Source of the DNA: Chloroflexota bacterium
GTDB lineage: Bacteria; Chloroflexota; Anaerolineae; UBA1429
Direction: 5' to 3'
DNA length: 14,081 bases
Assembly: GCA_014360745.1 (NCBI GenBank)
Contig: JACIWY010000041.1
Coordinates: 1 to 14,081 of the forward strand
The position numbers and the translations under genes are program-made. Shown here one piece after another: positions 1 through 8,062 of the stretch (position 1 is the first letter of the stretch; each line of letters opens with the position of its first letter). The notes beneath the pieces were generated by a model. The model worked only from the letters and a program-made list of their open reading frames with translations, was not told where the DNA came from and made no database searches.

Positions 1-276
1 AATGGGATGGCCTCCTGGAGGACGCGCTGACGTATGCGCACCTTGAGGCCGCGTTCGGTAACCAGGTCCACGCGGCGGCCCAAGAGTTCTTCCAAATCGT
101 ATTGCAGCCCTCCTAGATCCAAAAGGCTGCGTCCCGGCTCCATCTCCACCAAGAAATCAACATCGCTCTTGGCATCGGCCTCGCCACGGGCGATGGAGCC
201 AAACACCCGTATGTTCCACGCCCCATACTTGGCGCAGAGACGGAGGATCTCTTCGCGCTTATGCCCAAGTGCCTCG

Positions 277-287
<11 letters not shown>
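1..287 (-). CDS. MNT-type minimal nucleotidyltransferase (3' end outside window)
   Basis: Ninety-five residues are visible, probably all but the last few. The fold signature is clear: FGSIARGEA (Gly30-Ser31), then SDVDFLVE with Asp42 and Asp44 as metal ligands, and a third acidic position at RVDLV (Asp74). This is the pol-beta-like MNT family, usually about 100 residues, whose members include the antitoxin (MntA) half of HEPN/MNT toxin-antitoxin pairs. The start ATG lies at 287-285, preceded by AAGGAG with a 7-nt spacer. The gene begins 11 nt inside the end of hsdM, so it is very likely translationally coupled. In a standard type I locus hsdS or hsdR would be expected here. A HEPN partner may lie beyond the window but cannot be seen. 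Whether this copy transfers AMP is not known. Family call firm, role inferred. Confidence 0.85.
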
Positions 288-1875
<1,588 letters not shown>

Positions 1876-2016
1876 GGTTCTCTCTCCTTTTGAAGGTTGT
1901 CTTATCTTTAGCCGCGCCCGTCGCCTCTAGGCATCTGGGGCTCTGCATAGGGCTTGCGTTCAGCGCCAAAGGCGCGGGCTCGGGGCTGGGCACGCGGCGC
2001 TCCTCTCTGGGCATAC

Positions 2017-2044
2017 AATATATCGTTCTTGTCTCAGTTGTCCA
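2017..2044 (-). promoter_or_regulatory. Candidate sigma-70-type promoter for hsdM
   Basis: On the minus strand TGGACA (2044-2039) is followed after 16 nt by TATATT (2022-2017). It points at hsdM, with a predicted start near 2010. It is the best -35/-10 pair seen between hsdM and the divergent nrdD region. A long inverted repeat lies immediately upstream of its -35. Confidence 0.5.
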
Positions 2045-2052
2045 GTCTAAAA

Positions 2053-2100
2053 GCGCTTTTCGCGAAGCACTATCAACGCCTCGAGTCGTGCGAAAAGCGC
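2053..2100. repeat. Perfect 11-bp inverted repeat upstream of hsdM promoter
   Basis: GCGCTTTTCGC at 2053-2063 and its exact reverse complement GCGAAAAGCGC at 2090-2100 are separated by 26 nt, with a CTCGAG palindrome in the spacer. It begins 8 bp beyond the -35 of the hsdM promoter. It could be a dyad operator for a regulator controlling hsdM, or a hairpin. It is not followed by a T-run on either strand, so a terminator is less likely. Confidence 0.6.
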
Positions 2101-2178
2101 GCGGGGCCGGCGCCCACCGCCCCCGTCGCGGATCGCGCGTTCGTTTTGCAGGATTTTTTGCATCATACACCACAAAAA

Positions 2179-2190
2179 GAACACATGTTC
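2179..2190. promoter_or_regulatory. Candidate LexA/DinR-type SOS box
   Basis: GAACACATGTTC exactly fits the core of the Gram-positive LexA (DinR) site, GAAC-RNRY-GTTC; the flanking bases are A and T rather than the preferred C and G. It lies 31 bp upstream of the first NrdR-like box and just before a weak upstream promoter for nrdD. About 135 bp separate it from the hsdM -35, so nrdD is the more likely target. LexA consensus differs among phyla and no lexA gene is in the window. Confidence 0.45.
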
Positions 2191-2192
2191 TA

Positions 2193-2222
2193 CCTAACCG
2201 CTCGTTATTGGCTCGTCATAAT
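2193..2222 (+). promoter_or_regulatory. Possible upstream nrdD promoter (P1), weak
   Basis: A good -10 hexamer CATAAT (2217-2222) has only a poor -35 match near 2193-2199. The predicted start would fall inside the first NrdR-like box (2222-2235), where bound NrdR would block it. Proposed mainly from this arrangement. Confidence 0.3.
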
Positions 2223-2235
2223 ACTACAAGTAGTG
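2222..2235. promoter_or_regulatory. NrdR box 1 (upstream of nrdD)
   Basis: TACTACAAGTAGTG matches 10 of 14 positions of the NrdR core consensus CACWATATATWGTG, including ACTA and TAGTG on the two sides. It shares the pattern ACTACnnnTAGTG with box 2, which begins exactly 32 bp downstream. NrdR is the ATP/dATP-cone repressor of ribonucleotide reductase genes and normally binds paired boxes three helical turns apart. Confidence 0.7.
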
Positions 2236-2253
2236 GTATTAAGTGAGTATACC

Positions 2254-2267
2254 CACTACCCCTAGTG
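2254..2267. promoter_or_regulatory. NrdR box 2 (upstream of nrdD)
   Basis: CACTACCCCTAGTG matches 10 of 14 consensus positions, with perfect outer half-sites CACTA and TAGTG. Its start is 32 bp after that of box 1, the spacing typical of NrdR tandem sites. It ends 39 bp before the -35 of the strong promoter at 2306. Confidence 0.7.
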
Positions 2268-2305
2268 AGGCCCTAAAAAATGGGCCGATATTTACGCAAG
2301 AACTC

Positions 2306-2334
2306 TTGCGCGACACGACACTTTGTACTATAAT
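2306..2334 (+). promoter_or_regulatory. Strong sigma-70-type promoter for nrdDG (P2)
   Basis: TTGCGC (2306-2311), a 17-nt spacer and a perfect TATAAT (2329-2334). The predicted start near 2341 leaves a 5' untranslated region of about 230 nt before nrdD. The -10 context GTACTATAAT recurs in the promoter at 10697-10725. Confidence 0.75.
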
Positions 2335-2340
2335 AAGGGC

Positions 2341-2568
2341 GTAGCCATTCATCGGTACGTGGTCTCATCCCACTCTCGGCCCCGAACCTGCCGGGCTGTA
2401 ATAGGCCCAGGGCCTTACCCTCAAACGGTGCGCTTGTCTGCGTCGTCAGCATTGGCCGATGACTTGCGGGTTGCCTGTGGTGTAGGGCGTTGCTAAGCGG
2501 CCCGCCCTCATCGGCATGCCGACGCCCGAGCGGCCGACCACGTCTTTCACCTGCCTGGAGGAAATGCG
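2341..2568 (+). other. Long structured nrdD leader, no gene seen
   Basis: About 230 nt of GC-rich untranslated sequence. Nested inverted repeats are visible: GCCGATGA (2455-2462) with TCATCGGC (2508-2515), enclosing either GCGGG (2466-2470) with CCCGC (2501-2505) or AGGGCG (2484-2489) with CGCCCT (2503-2508). A 12-bp palindrome TCGGCATGCCGA (2511-2522) competes with the outer stem. No match to the cobalamin-riboswitch B12 box or any other riboswitch core known to me was found. It may be a cis-regulatory RNA or simply a GC-rich leader. Confidence 0.35.
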
Positions 2569-4821
2569 ATGTCCGAATTGTTGGTCAAGTTCGTTCGCAA
2601 GCGCGATGGCCGCGTTGTGCCCTTTGACCAGGAAAAGATCACCAACGCCATCTTCAAGGCGGCCCAGTCGGTGGGCGGCGATGACCGCGATCGCGCCGTC
2701 TTTATCTCCAACGCGGTGGTCAAAATGATCGAGGAGCGCTATGGCGACTGGCGCATCCCCACGGTGGAGGAAATCCAGGACTTGGTGGAGCGCGCCCTCA
2801 TCAAGCACGGCCACGCCAAGACGGCCAAAGCCTATATCCTCTACCGCGATCTGCACAACAAGCTGCGCGATATCCGCGCCCTGGTGGATGCCAACGAACT
2901 GGTGGAGGGCTACCTGAAACATCTGGACTGGCGGGTCCAGGAAAACAGCAACATGACCTTCTCGTTGCAGGGGCTGAACAACCACATCTTTTCCGCCGTG
3001 AACAGCGCCTATTGGCTCAACACGCTCTATCCCAAAGAGATCCGCGAGGCGCACATCAACGGCGACATTCACCTGCATGATCTCTACATCCTGGCCGTGT
3101 ATTGCTGTGGCTGGGATCTGCGCGACTTGCTCATCCGCGGCTTTGGCGGGGTGCCCGGCAAGGTGGATTGCGAGCCACCCAAGCATTTCCGCTCCGCGCT
3201 GGGACAGGTCGTCAACTTTTTCTACACCATCCAGGGCGAATCGGCCGGCGCGGTGGCCTTTTCCTCCTTCGATACCTACTTGGCGCCCTTTATCCGCTAC
3301 GATGGCTTGAGCCCCAAAGAGGTGCGCCAGGCATTGCAGGGCTTTATCTTTAATATGAACGTGCCCACCCGCGTGGGCTTCCAGACACCCTTTACCAACA
3401 TCACCATGGATCTCACCGTGCCCTCGACGTTGGCCAACGAGCATGTCATCATCGGCGGGGAGCCGCAAGAAGCCACTTATGGCGAATTTCAGGCCGAGAT
3501 GGATCTGCTCAATCGCACCTTTGCCGAGCTGATGCTCAAGGGCGATGCGCGCGGCCGAGTGTTCACCTTCCCCATCCCCACGTATAACATCACCCGCGAT
3601 TTCGATTGGGATAACCCCGTGCTCGATCCGATCTGGCAGATGACGGCCAAGTATGGCATCCCCTATTTCGCCAATTTTGTGAACTCGGACCTGGACCCGG
3701 AGGATGTGCGTTCCATGTGTTGCCGCCTGCGCCTGGACAACACCGAGCTGCGCAAGCGCGGCGGCGGCCTTTTCGGCGCCAATCCGCTCACCGGTTCGGT
3801 GGGCGTGGTGACCTTGAACATGGCCCGCGTCGGCTATTTGGCCCGTGACGAGGAGGACTTTTTGCGCCGCGTGGCCGACCTGATGGACATCGCCAAGGAC
3901 AGTCTGTTGATCAAGCGGCGGGTCATCGAGCGCTTCACCGAGGGCGGCCTCTACCCCTATTCCCGCCACTATTTGGAGGACATCAAGGCCCAGACCGGCA
4001 GCTACTGGACGAACCATTTCGGCACCATCGGGCTCAACGGGATGAACGAGGCCGCGCTGAACCTGCTGGGTGTCGATCTCACCACCGAGCGCGGGCGCGC
4101 CTTTGCTTGCCGTGTGTTGGATTTTATGCGCGAGCGGCTCAAACGGTACCAGGAAGAGACCGGCCAGCTCTTTAACCTGGAGGCCACGCCGGCCGAGGGC
4201 ACCAGCTATCGCTTTGCGCTGTTGGATAAAGATCGCTACCCCGATATTATCGCCGCCAACAGCGGTGTGCCCGGCGCCGACCCTTATTACACCAATTCCA
4301 CCCAGTTGCCGGTGGATGCGACCGATGATCTTTTCCAGGCGCTGGATTGGCAGGATGAGCTGCAGACCAAATACACCGGCGGGACGGTGTTCCACATCTA
4401 TCTCGGCGAGCGATTGCCCTCCATTGAGGCCACCAAGCGCCTGGTGCGCACTGTGGCCGAGAATTACCGCCTGCCCTACTTTACCCTGACGCCCACCTTT
4501 AGTGTGTGCCCCACGCATGGATACTTGGCGGGTGAGCATATGACCTGCCCGCACTGTGCGGATGAGCAGCCCTGTGAGGTGTATTCGCGAGTGGTGGGCT
4601 ATCTGCGGCCGGTGAAACAGTGGAACAATGGCAAGCGCGCCGAGTATGCTCAACGGCGTGTGTTCGCCCTGGGCGGCGGACGGGCACCGTTGGAGGAGCC
4701 TTTGGCTGTCGGCGAAAAGTCGGTGCCGGCCATCCTCCGGCAAGGCAATGGGCGAAACGGCGATGGCCAGGAGGCTATCGATGCGCGCGATGGGCTGAGA
4801 GACGACGTCGCAGCTTCATGA
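2569..4821 (+). CDS. nrdD: Anaerobic (class III) ribonucleoside-triphosphate reductase NrdD
   Basis: 750 residues. It reduces NTPs to dNTPs using a glycyl radical, with formate as the usual electron donor. Residues 5-95 form an ATP-cone (VKFVRKRDGRVVPFDQEKI), the allosteric domain. In the 10-stranded barrel, YCCGWDLRDLL (Cys179-180) and SMCCRLRLDN (Cys384-385) carry the candidate active-site thiols. A zinc-site-like CPTH...CPHC follows (Cys647, Cys660, Cys663; His650 replaces one Cys), then the radical loop RVVGYL, with Gly677 as radical residue. After QRRVF (about 699) comes an unusual tail of about 50 residues rich in Gly and Arg. GGAGGAA (2557-2563) sets the ATG. The stop overlaps the start of nrdG by four bases. 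Upstream lie paired NrdR-like boxes, a LexA-like site and a strong promoter. Confidence 0.97.
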   Translation: MSELLVKFVRKRDGRVVPFDQEKITNAIFKAAQSVGGDDRDRAVFISNAVVKMIEERYGDWRIPTVEEIQDLVERALIKHGHAKTAKAYILYRDLHNKLRDIRALVDANELVEGYLKHLDWRVQENSNMTFSLQGLNNHIFSAVNSAYWLNTLYPKEIREAHINGDIHLHDLYILAVYCCGWDLRDLLIRGFGGVPGKVDCEPPKHFRSALGQVVNFFYTIQGESAGAVAFSSFDTYLAPFIRYDGLSPKEVRQALQGFIFNMNVPTRVGFQTPFTNITMDLTVPSTLANEHVIIGGEPQEATYGEFQAEMDLLNRTFAELMLKGDARGRVFTFPIPTYNITRDFDWDNPVLDPIWQMTAKYGIPYFANFVNSDLDPEDVRSMCCRLRLDNTELRKRGGGLFGANPLTGSVGVVTLNMARVGYLARDEEDFLRRVADLMDIAKDSLLIKRRVIERFTEGGLYPYSRHYLEDIKAQTGSYWTNHFGTIGLNGMNEAALNLLGVDLTTERGRAFACRVLDFMRERLKRYQEETGQLFNLEATPAEGTSYRFALLDKDRYPDIIAANSGVPGADPYYTNSTQLPVDATDDLFQALDWQDELQTKYTGGTVFHIYLGERLPSIEATKRLVRTVAENYRLPYFTLTPTFSVCPTHGYLAGEHMTCPHCADEQPCEVYSRVVGYLRPVKQWNNGKRAEYAQRRVFALGGGRAPLEEPLAVGEKSVPAILRQGNGRNGDGQEAIDARDGLRDDVAAS

Positions 4822-5504
4822 AGATCGTCGGTTTGCAAAAGGTCACGTTGATCGATTATCCGGGGCATATCGCGGCCAGCGTGTTCCTGGGCGGGTGCAA
4901 CCTCGATTGCGGCTTTTGCCACAATCGCTGGATGATCCGCGAGGAGGCGGTGGCCGCCGCCCTTTCGGTCGAGGAGTTGCTGGCTTGGCTCGAGACGCGC
5001 GTCGGGCGGTTGGGCGGCGTGTGCCTCTCGGGTGGCGAGCCTACCTTGCACGCCGAGGTGGTGGATCTCGCCCGCCGCATCAAGGGGTTGGGCTATGAGC
5101 TCAAGCTCGACACCAACGGCCTTCTGCCCGGGCGCTTGGCTGCCCTCTTGAGCGCGGGCCTGCTCGACTATGTGGCCGTGGACCTCAAGGCGCCCCTAAA
5201 CCCCGTAAGCTATGAACGGATCACCCGCCGCAAGGTCGATCTGGCTGCCCTGCGCCTCTCGATGAACCTGCTGCGGGAGGGCGACGTGGCCTATGAGTTT
5301 CGCACCACCGTTTGCCCCGGGTTGGCGGAGGCCGACCTGCGCGCTATCGCGAGGGAGCTGTTGCCGGGCGAACGGTGGTATCTGCAGCCGTTTGTGCCGG
5401 CGGAGACGGTGGACCCGGCGGTGCGCGGGGAGCGGGCGCTGACGGAGGAGGAACTGAGCCACCTGGCCACAGAGTTGGGCGCGGCGCTGCGCAGCGCGGC
5501 TTGA
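4818..5504 (+). CDS. nrdG: Anaerobic ribonucleotide reductase activating protein, radical SAM (NrdG)
   Basis: 228 residues. A radical-SAM activase that installs the glycyl radical on NrdD. The [4Fe-4S]-binding motif is CNLDCGFC (Cys27, Cys31, Cys34), followed by SGGEPT (71-76), which contacts SAM. The N-terminal VGLQKVTLIDYPG and the length are typical of the longer NrdG2 type rather than the 154-residue E. coli enzyme. The ATG (4818-4820) overlaps the nrdD TGA as ATGA and has no strong ribosome site, which argues for translational coupling. The reading frame stays open upstream inside nrdD, but homology begins at MKIVGLQKV, so this start is preferred. A GC-rich foldable spacer follows the stop by 8 nt. 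Confidence 0.95.
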   Translation: MKIVGLQKVTLIDYPGHIAASVFLGGCNLDCGFCHNRWMIREEAVAAALSVEELLAWLETRVGRLGGVCLSGGEPTLHAEVVDLARRIKGLGYELKLDTNGLLPGRLAALLSAGLLDYVAVDLKAPLNPVSYERITRRKVDLAALRLSMNLLREGDVAYEFRTTVCPGLAEADLRAIARELLPGERWYLQPFVPAETVDPAVRGERALTEEELSHLATELGAALRSAA

Positions 5505-5511
5505 CCGCAGA

Positions 5512-5575
5512 GGGAGCCCCCATATCCGGGGCAGGTGACGAGCACGGCCTGCAGACGGGCTCCCCAATGCCCGTC
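5512..5575 (+). repeat. Mutually exclusive hairpins in nrdG-PNPOx spacer
   Basis: GGGAGCCC (5512-5519) can pair with GGGCTCCC (5557-5564), closing an inner stem GCAGG (5531-5535) / CCTGC (5548-5552). Alternatively GACGGGC (5554-5560) pairs perfectly with GCCCGTC (5569-5575) over an 8-nt loop. The two folds share bases 5557-5560 and cannot coexist. No T-run follows either stem directly; a T5 at 5625-5629 is too far away. This could be an nrdG 3' end structure or a conditional leader for the next gene. The rest of 5505-5762 holds no convincing gene. Confidence 0.5.
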
Positions 5576-5762
5576 ATCTCGCAGCCTGCTATTTCCGAGG
5601 GCGGCCACGATAAAAGAGGGGCATCATTTTTACGAAACGAACCCATTGACGCTCTTTGCGTCTGATGCAAACCGTGCGCACCGAGAAGCTCGTCGCCGGG
5701 CGAACGGTGTAGAATTTGCCGCCCTTGAATGCGCATTGGTTTAACGGCTCTTTGGAGGCCCA

Positions 5763-6281
5763 ATGTCACATCATCCCATGCACCTGCATGAGCGCGAGAT
5801 CACAGATCCCGCCATCCTCGAAGAGATCCTGCGCCATGGCCGCTGGACGACGTTGGCCCTCTGCCTGCCCCAGGCTCCCGGCAGCGAGGCCGCGGGCACA
5901 GATGGGCCCTGGCCCTATGTCCTCACCTTGAGCTACGGCTATGCCCCAGAGGAGCGAGCGCTCTATTTTCACACCGCGCGCCAAGGGCTCAAGCTCGACA
6001 TCCTGCGCCAGAACCCCCAAGTGTGCGGCACCGTCGTCGAGGAGCGCGGGTATTTGCAAGGTCGCTGCGCCCAGCCTTATCGCTCGGTCGTCTATCGCGG
6101 GCGGATGGAGATCTTGGAAAGCTTGGAGGAGAAACGCCACGGTATCGAGGTGCTGCTGCAGCACCTCGAGGAGGATCCCGAGATCATGCGCGACCGCTTG
6201 CGCCGGCGTGGCGAGACCTACGAGCGGGTTTGCGTCCTGCGCCTGCGCATCCAGGAGATCAGCGGCAAGGCCGGGCAATAG
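5763..6281 (+). CDS. Pyridoxamine 5'-phosphate oxidase-like FMN-binding protein
   Basis: 172 residues. It resembles the split-barrel flavoproteins of the PNPOx-like / NimA-type group (Pyridox_ox_2). The typical order is seen: REITDPAILEEILRHGRW at the N-terminus, then PYVLTLSYGYAPEERALYFHTA (about 56-77, barrel strands with the conserved YFH), GLKLDILRQNPQVCGTV (FMN-phosphate region), and YRSVVYRGRMEIL. A short loop rich in Pro, Gly and Ala (about 38-52) is inserted between the first two strands. Members often bind FMN, F420 or haem; the substrate cannot be told. The start has GGAGG at 5754-5758, 4 nt before the ATG. A lone TAGAAT (5710-5715) is a possible -10, but no good -35 accompanies it. 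Family good, function unknown. Confidence 0.8.
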   Translation: MSHHPMHLHEREITDPAILEEILRHGRWTTLALCLPQAPGSEAAGTDGPWPYVLTLSYGYAPEERALYFHTARQGLKLDILRQNPQVCGTVVEERGYLQGRCAQPYRSVVYRGRMEILESLEEKRHGIEVLLQHLEEDPEIMRDRLRRRGETYERVCVLRLRIQEISGKAGQ

Positions 6282-6333
6282 GCCGTGAGCGCTCATGTGC
6301 CTGAAGGGGATTTCAATCTCACGGGAGGTGCGT

Positions 6334-7578
6334 GTGGCTGTCAAGCTCTTTCGCCGTCGGTTGGCCCGGGTGGCCCTCTGGGCGCTTCTGTTTCCAGCCG
6401 CGTTGGTTGCCCTGGCCGCCTGCGGCCCCGAGCCCACACCGCCGCCCGAGCCGGTGACGATCACTTTTGATTCGCCCAACGCCGATGCCGAGGGGCATGA
6501 GGCGCTCGTCGAGGCGTTCAACGGCGAGCACCCTTGGGTGACAGTGGAATTGCGCCGCAGCATGAGCGGGCAGGCCGATGTGTTCGTGGCCCCCGCTTAC
6601 TTGGTCGGCGTTTTGCGCGACGAAGGGGCCATCGTCAGCCTGGACCCCTATATAGAGCGCGACAACACCTTTGACTTGGCCGACTATCATCCCGCCGCAG
6701 TCCGGCATGTGCAGGCCGACGGCCGTACCTGGGCTGTGCCCTATGGCATCGATCCGATTGTGCTTTATTACAATGCCGACTTGTTCGCGGCGTATGGCGT
6801 GCAGCCGCCCGACGGAGCTTGGAACTGGGAGGAATTCCTGGCCGCGGCCAAAGCGCTTCGCGACGAACGCGCCGGCACCTTTGGCTATGTGTCGGCCGAT
6901 CATATGCTCAGCGCCCTGGCCTTTATTTACCAGCACGGGGGATGGATCCTGGATGACTTGGAACATCCCACCCGCCCGACGCTGGGCGATCCCCGGGTTA
7001 TCGAAGCCGTGGACTGGTATGCCGGCTTGATCCATCACCACAACGTGGCCCCCACGGCGGAACAGCTGCGCATGGAGCCTTTTCAGGGCACGGCGGCGGT
7101 GGGGGTCTATGCCGGCAAGGTGGGGATGTGGATGGGCTTTTTCTCGGAACGGGGCGGCGCCGGGACGGCGACCAACTGGCCCGGCAAATGGCCCATGCGC
7201 TGGGGGATGGCGCCTTTGCCCCAAGATGCCCGTGCCGGGACGATCGCCATCGTGCAGGGCTATGTCATCTCGGCCTCGGCCAAGAGCCCCGACGCTTGTT
7301 GGGAGTGGATTTCCTATCTGAGCAAGCAACCGACGAGCGGGGCGATCCCCGCGCGCCGCTCTCTGCTCGAGGGCAAAACGTATGAGCGCCTGGTGGGCGA
7401 GGCCGATGCCGCGTTGGCACGCAGGGCGATGGGCGATGCGGAATTGCTCTCGCCGCAACTGAGCGGCTTTTTGCCCGCCTTTGAGCGCTTCTCGCAGGCC
7501 ATGTACCGCATTGTCAACGGCAGCGCAACCGCCGAGGAGGCGCTTACGGCGGCACAACGCTCGTTGGACGGCAGATAG
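6334..7578 (+). CDS. ABC transporter solute-binding lipoprotein (orphan)
   Basis: 414 residues from a GTG start at 6334, chosen because GGAGG sits 5 nt upstream. An in-frame ATG at 6295 exists but lacks a ribosome site and would precede the signal peptide with extra sequence. The N-terminus is a lipoprotein signal: KLFRRR, a hydrophobic stretch, then the lipobox LAAC (Cys30), followed by a Pro-rich linker CGPEPTPPPEP. The mature part resembles family-1-type solute-binding proteins for sugars or oligosaccharides: ITFDSPNADAEGHEALVEAF, VPYGIDPIVLYYNADLF and WNWEEFLAAAKAL. It would be anchored outside the membrane and deliver substrate to an ABC permease. No permease or ATPase gene lies in the window, so the partner must be elsewhere. 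It ends 5 bp from the stop of the convergent next gene. Confidence 0.87.
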   Translation: MAVKLFRRRLARVALWALLFPAALVALAACGPEPTPPPEPVTITFDSPNADAEGHEALVEAFNGEHPWVTVELRRSMSGQADVFVAPAYLVGVLRDEGAIVSLDPYIERDNTFDLADYHPAAVRHVQADGRTWAVPYGIDPIVLYYNADLFAAYGVQPPDGAWNWEEFLAAAKALRDERAGTFGYVSADHMLSALAFIYQHGGWILDDLEHPTRPTLGDPRVIEAVDWYAGLIHHHNVAPTAEQLRMEPFQGTAAVGVYAGKVGMWMGFFSERGGAGTATNWPGKWPMRWGMAPLPQDARAGTIAIVQGYVISASAKSPDACWEWISYLSKQPTSGAIPARRSLLEGKTYERLVGEADAALARRAMGDAELLSPQLSGFLPAFERFSQAMYRIVNGSATAEEALTAAQRSLDGR

Positions 7579-7583
7579 CGCGG

Positions 7584-7883
7584 TCAATCCGCCAGCCGCC
7601 AGAGCTCGTGCGTGTCCCACGCGGCGTCGAGCCCCTGCCATTTTTGCAGCCATTCCAGCATCTCCGGCGAGTAATGCTTGGCCGGCTCAAAGAGGGCACG
7701 GGCGAGCCCGCTGAGATCGTCGTTCTTGAAGGTCATCTCCAGAACCAGGACGTTCTGGGCGCCGGTGATCGAGTTGTAGACGCGCAGACCATCCTCCGGG
7801 TGTTTGTCGCGCCACTCGACGAGCAGGTCGCGCATGCGGTGCATATCCTCCGAAGGTTTATAAGTCACTCGTAGCACGATCAT
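7584..7883 (-). CDS. Small protein, possibly dimeric alpha/beta-barrel type
   Basis: 99 residues from the ATG at 7883-7881. I do not recognise a named family with confidence. The alternation MIVLRVTYKP, a helix SEDMHRMRDLLVEWRD, then GLRVYNSI and QNVLVLEMTFKN, followed by a helix with ALFEPAKHY, resembles the ferredoxin-like dimeric alpha/beta-barrel group (NIPSNAP / antibiotic monooxygenase-like). AAGGAGG stands about 11 nt before the ATG. Longer in-frame readings upstream (to about 7970) look like untranslated leader. A candidate promoter at 8063-8091 would give a leader of about 170 nt that starts with a strong hairpin. The stop faces the solute-binding gene stop across 5 bp. Confidence 0.65.
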   Translation of the reverse strand: MIVLRVTYKPSEDMHRMRDLLVEWRDKHPEDGLRVYNSITGAQNVLVLEMTFKNDDLSGLARALFEPAKHYSPEMLEWLQKWQGLDAAWDTHELWRLAD

Positions 7884-8019
7884 GGCCCTTTTCCCCTCCT
7901 TGCCGCTTGGGCAACGCGCTGCCCTGCCAAAAACGTACAACCGCCCTGGCCTGGCGCAAGCGACGGACAAGGCGGTTATCGTGGGCAGCGTCGATGTCCT
8001 CGGTGACTTGTACGCCGCC

Positions 8020-8057
8020 TAGGCAAAGAGAGCTATCGTTCGGTTCCCTCTTGCCTA
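8020..8057 (-). repeat. Hairpin at predicted 5' end of the small-protein transcript
   Basis: TAGGCAA (8020-8026) and TTGCCTA (8051-8057) are exact complements, extended by AGAG (8027-8030) against CTC (8048-8050). Together they give about ten pairs with a 17-nt loop. On the minus strand this coincides with the predicted transcript start (about 8056). It may protect the mRNA 5' end, be a regulatory RNA element, or be an operator overlapping the start site. Confidence 0.55.
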
Positions 8058-8062
8058 AAGCT

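Noticed and set aside
2341..2568. Cobalamin (B12) riboswitch before nrdD
   Set aside because: The conserved B12-box sequence is absent and a class III reductase does not need cobalamin.
2446..4743. 765-codon open frame on the minus strand opposite nrdD
   Set aside because: nrdD is unmistakable on the other strand. The antisense frame is rich in His, Gly and Gln, as expected from reading GC-biased codons backward, and matches no family.
5600..5640. Rho-independent terminator for nrdG ending at the T5 run (5625-5629)
   Set aside because: No stable stem lies directly before the T-run; the hairpins are 50 nt further upstream.
5535..5744. Small open frame in the nrdG-PNPOx spacer
   Set aside because: No ribosome site, no recognisable motif, and it overlaps the foldable spacer; most likely non-coding.
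6295..6333. ATG start for the solute-binding protein at 6295
   Set aside because: No ribosome site; the GTG at 6334 has GGAGG at the right distance and gives a standard lipoprotein signal peptide.
6319..7653. 444-codon minus-strand frame opposite the solute-binding protein
   Set aside because: The plus strand has a lipoprotein signal, ribosome site and family motifs; the antisense frame has none.
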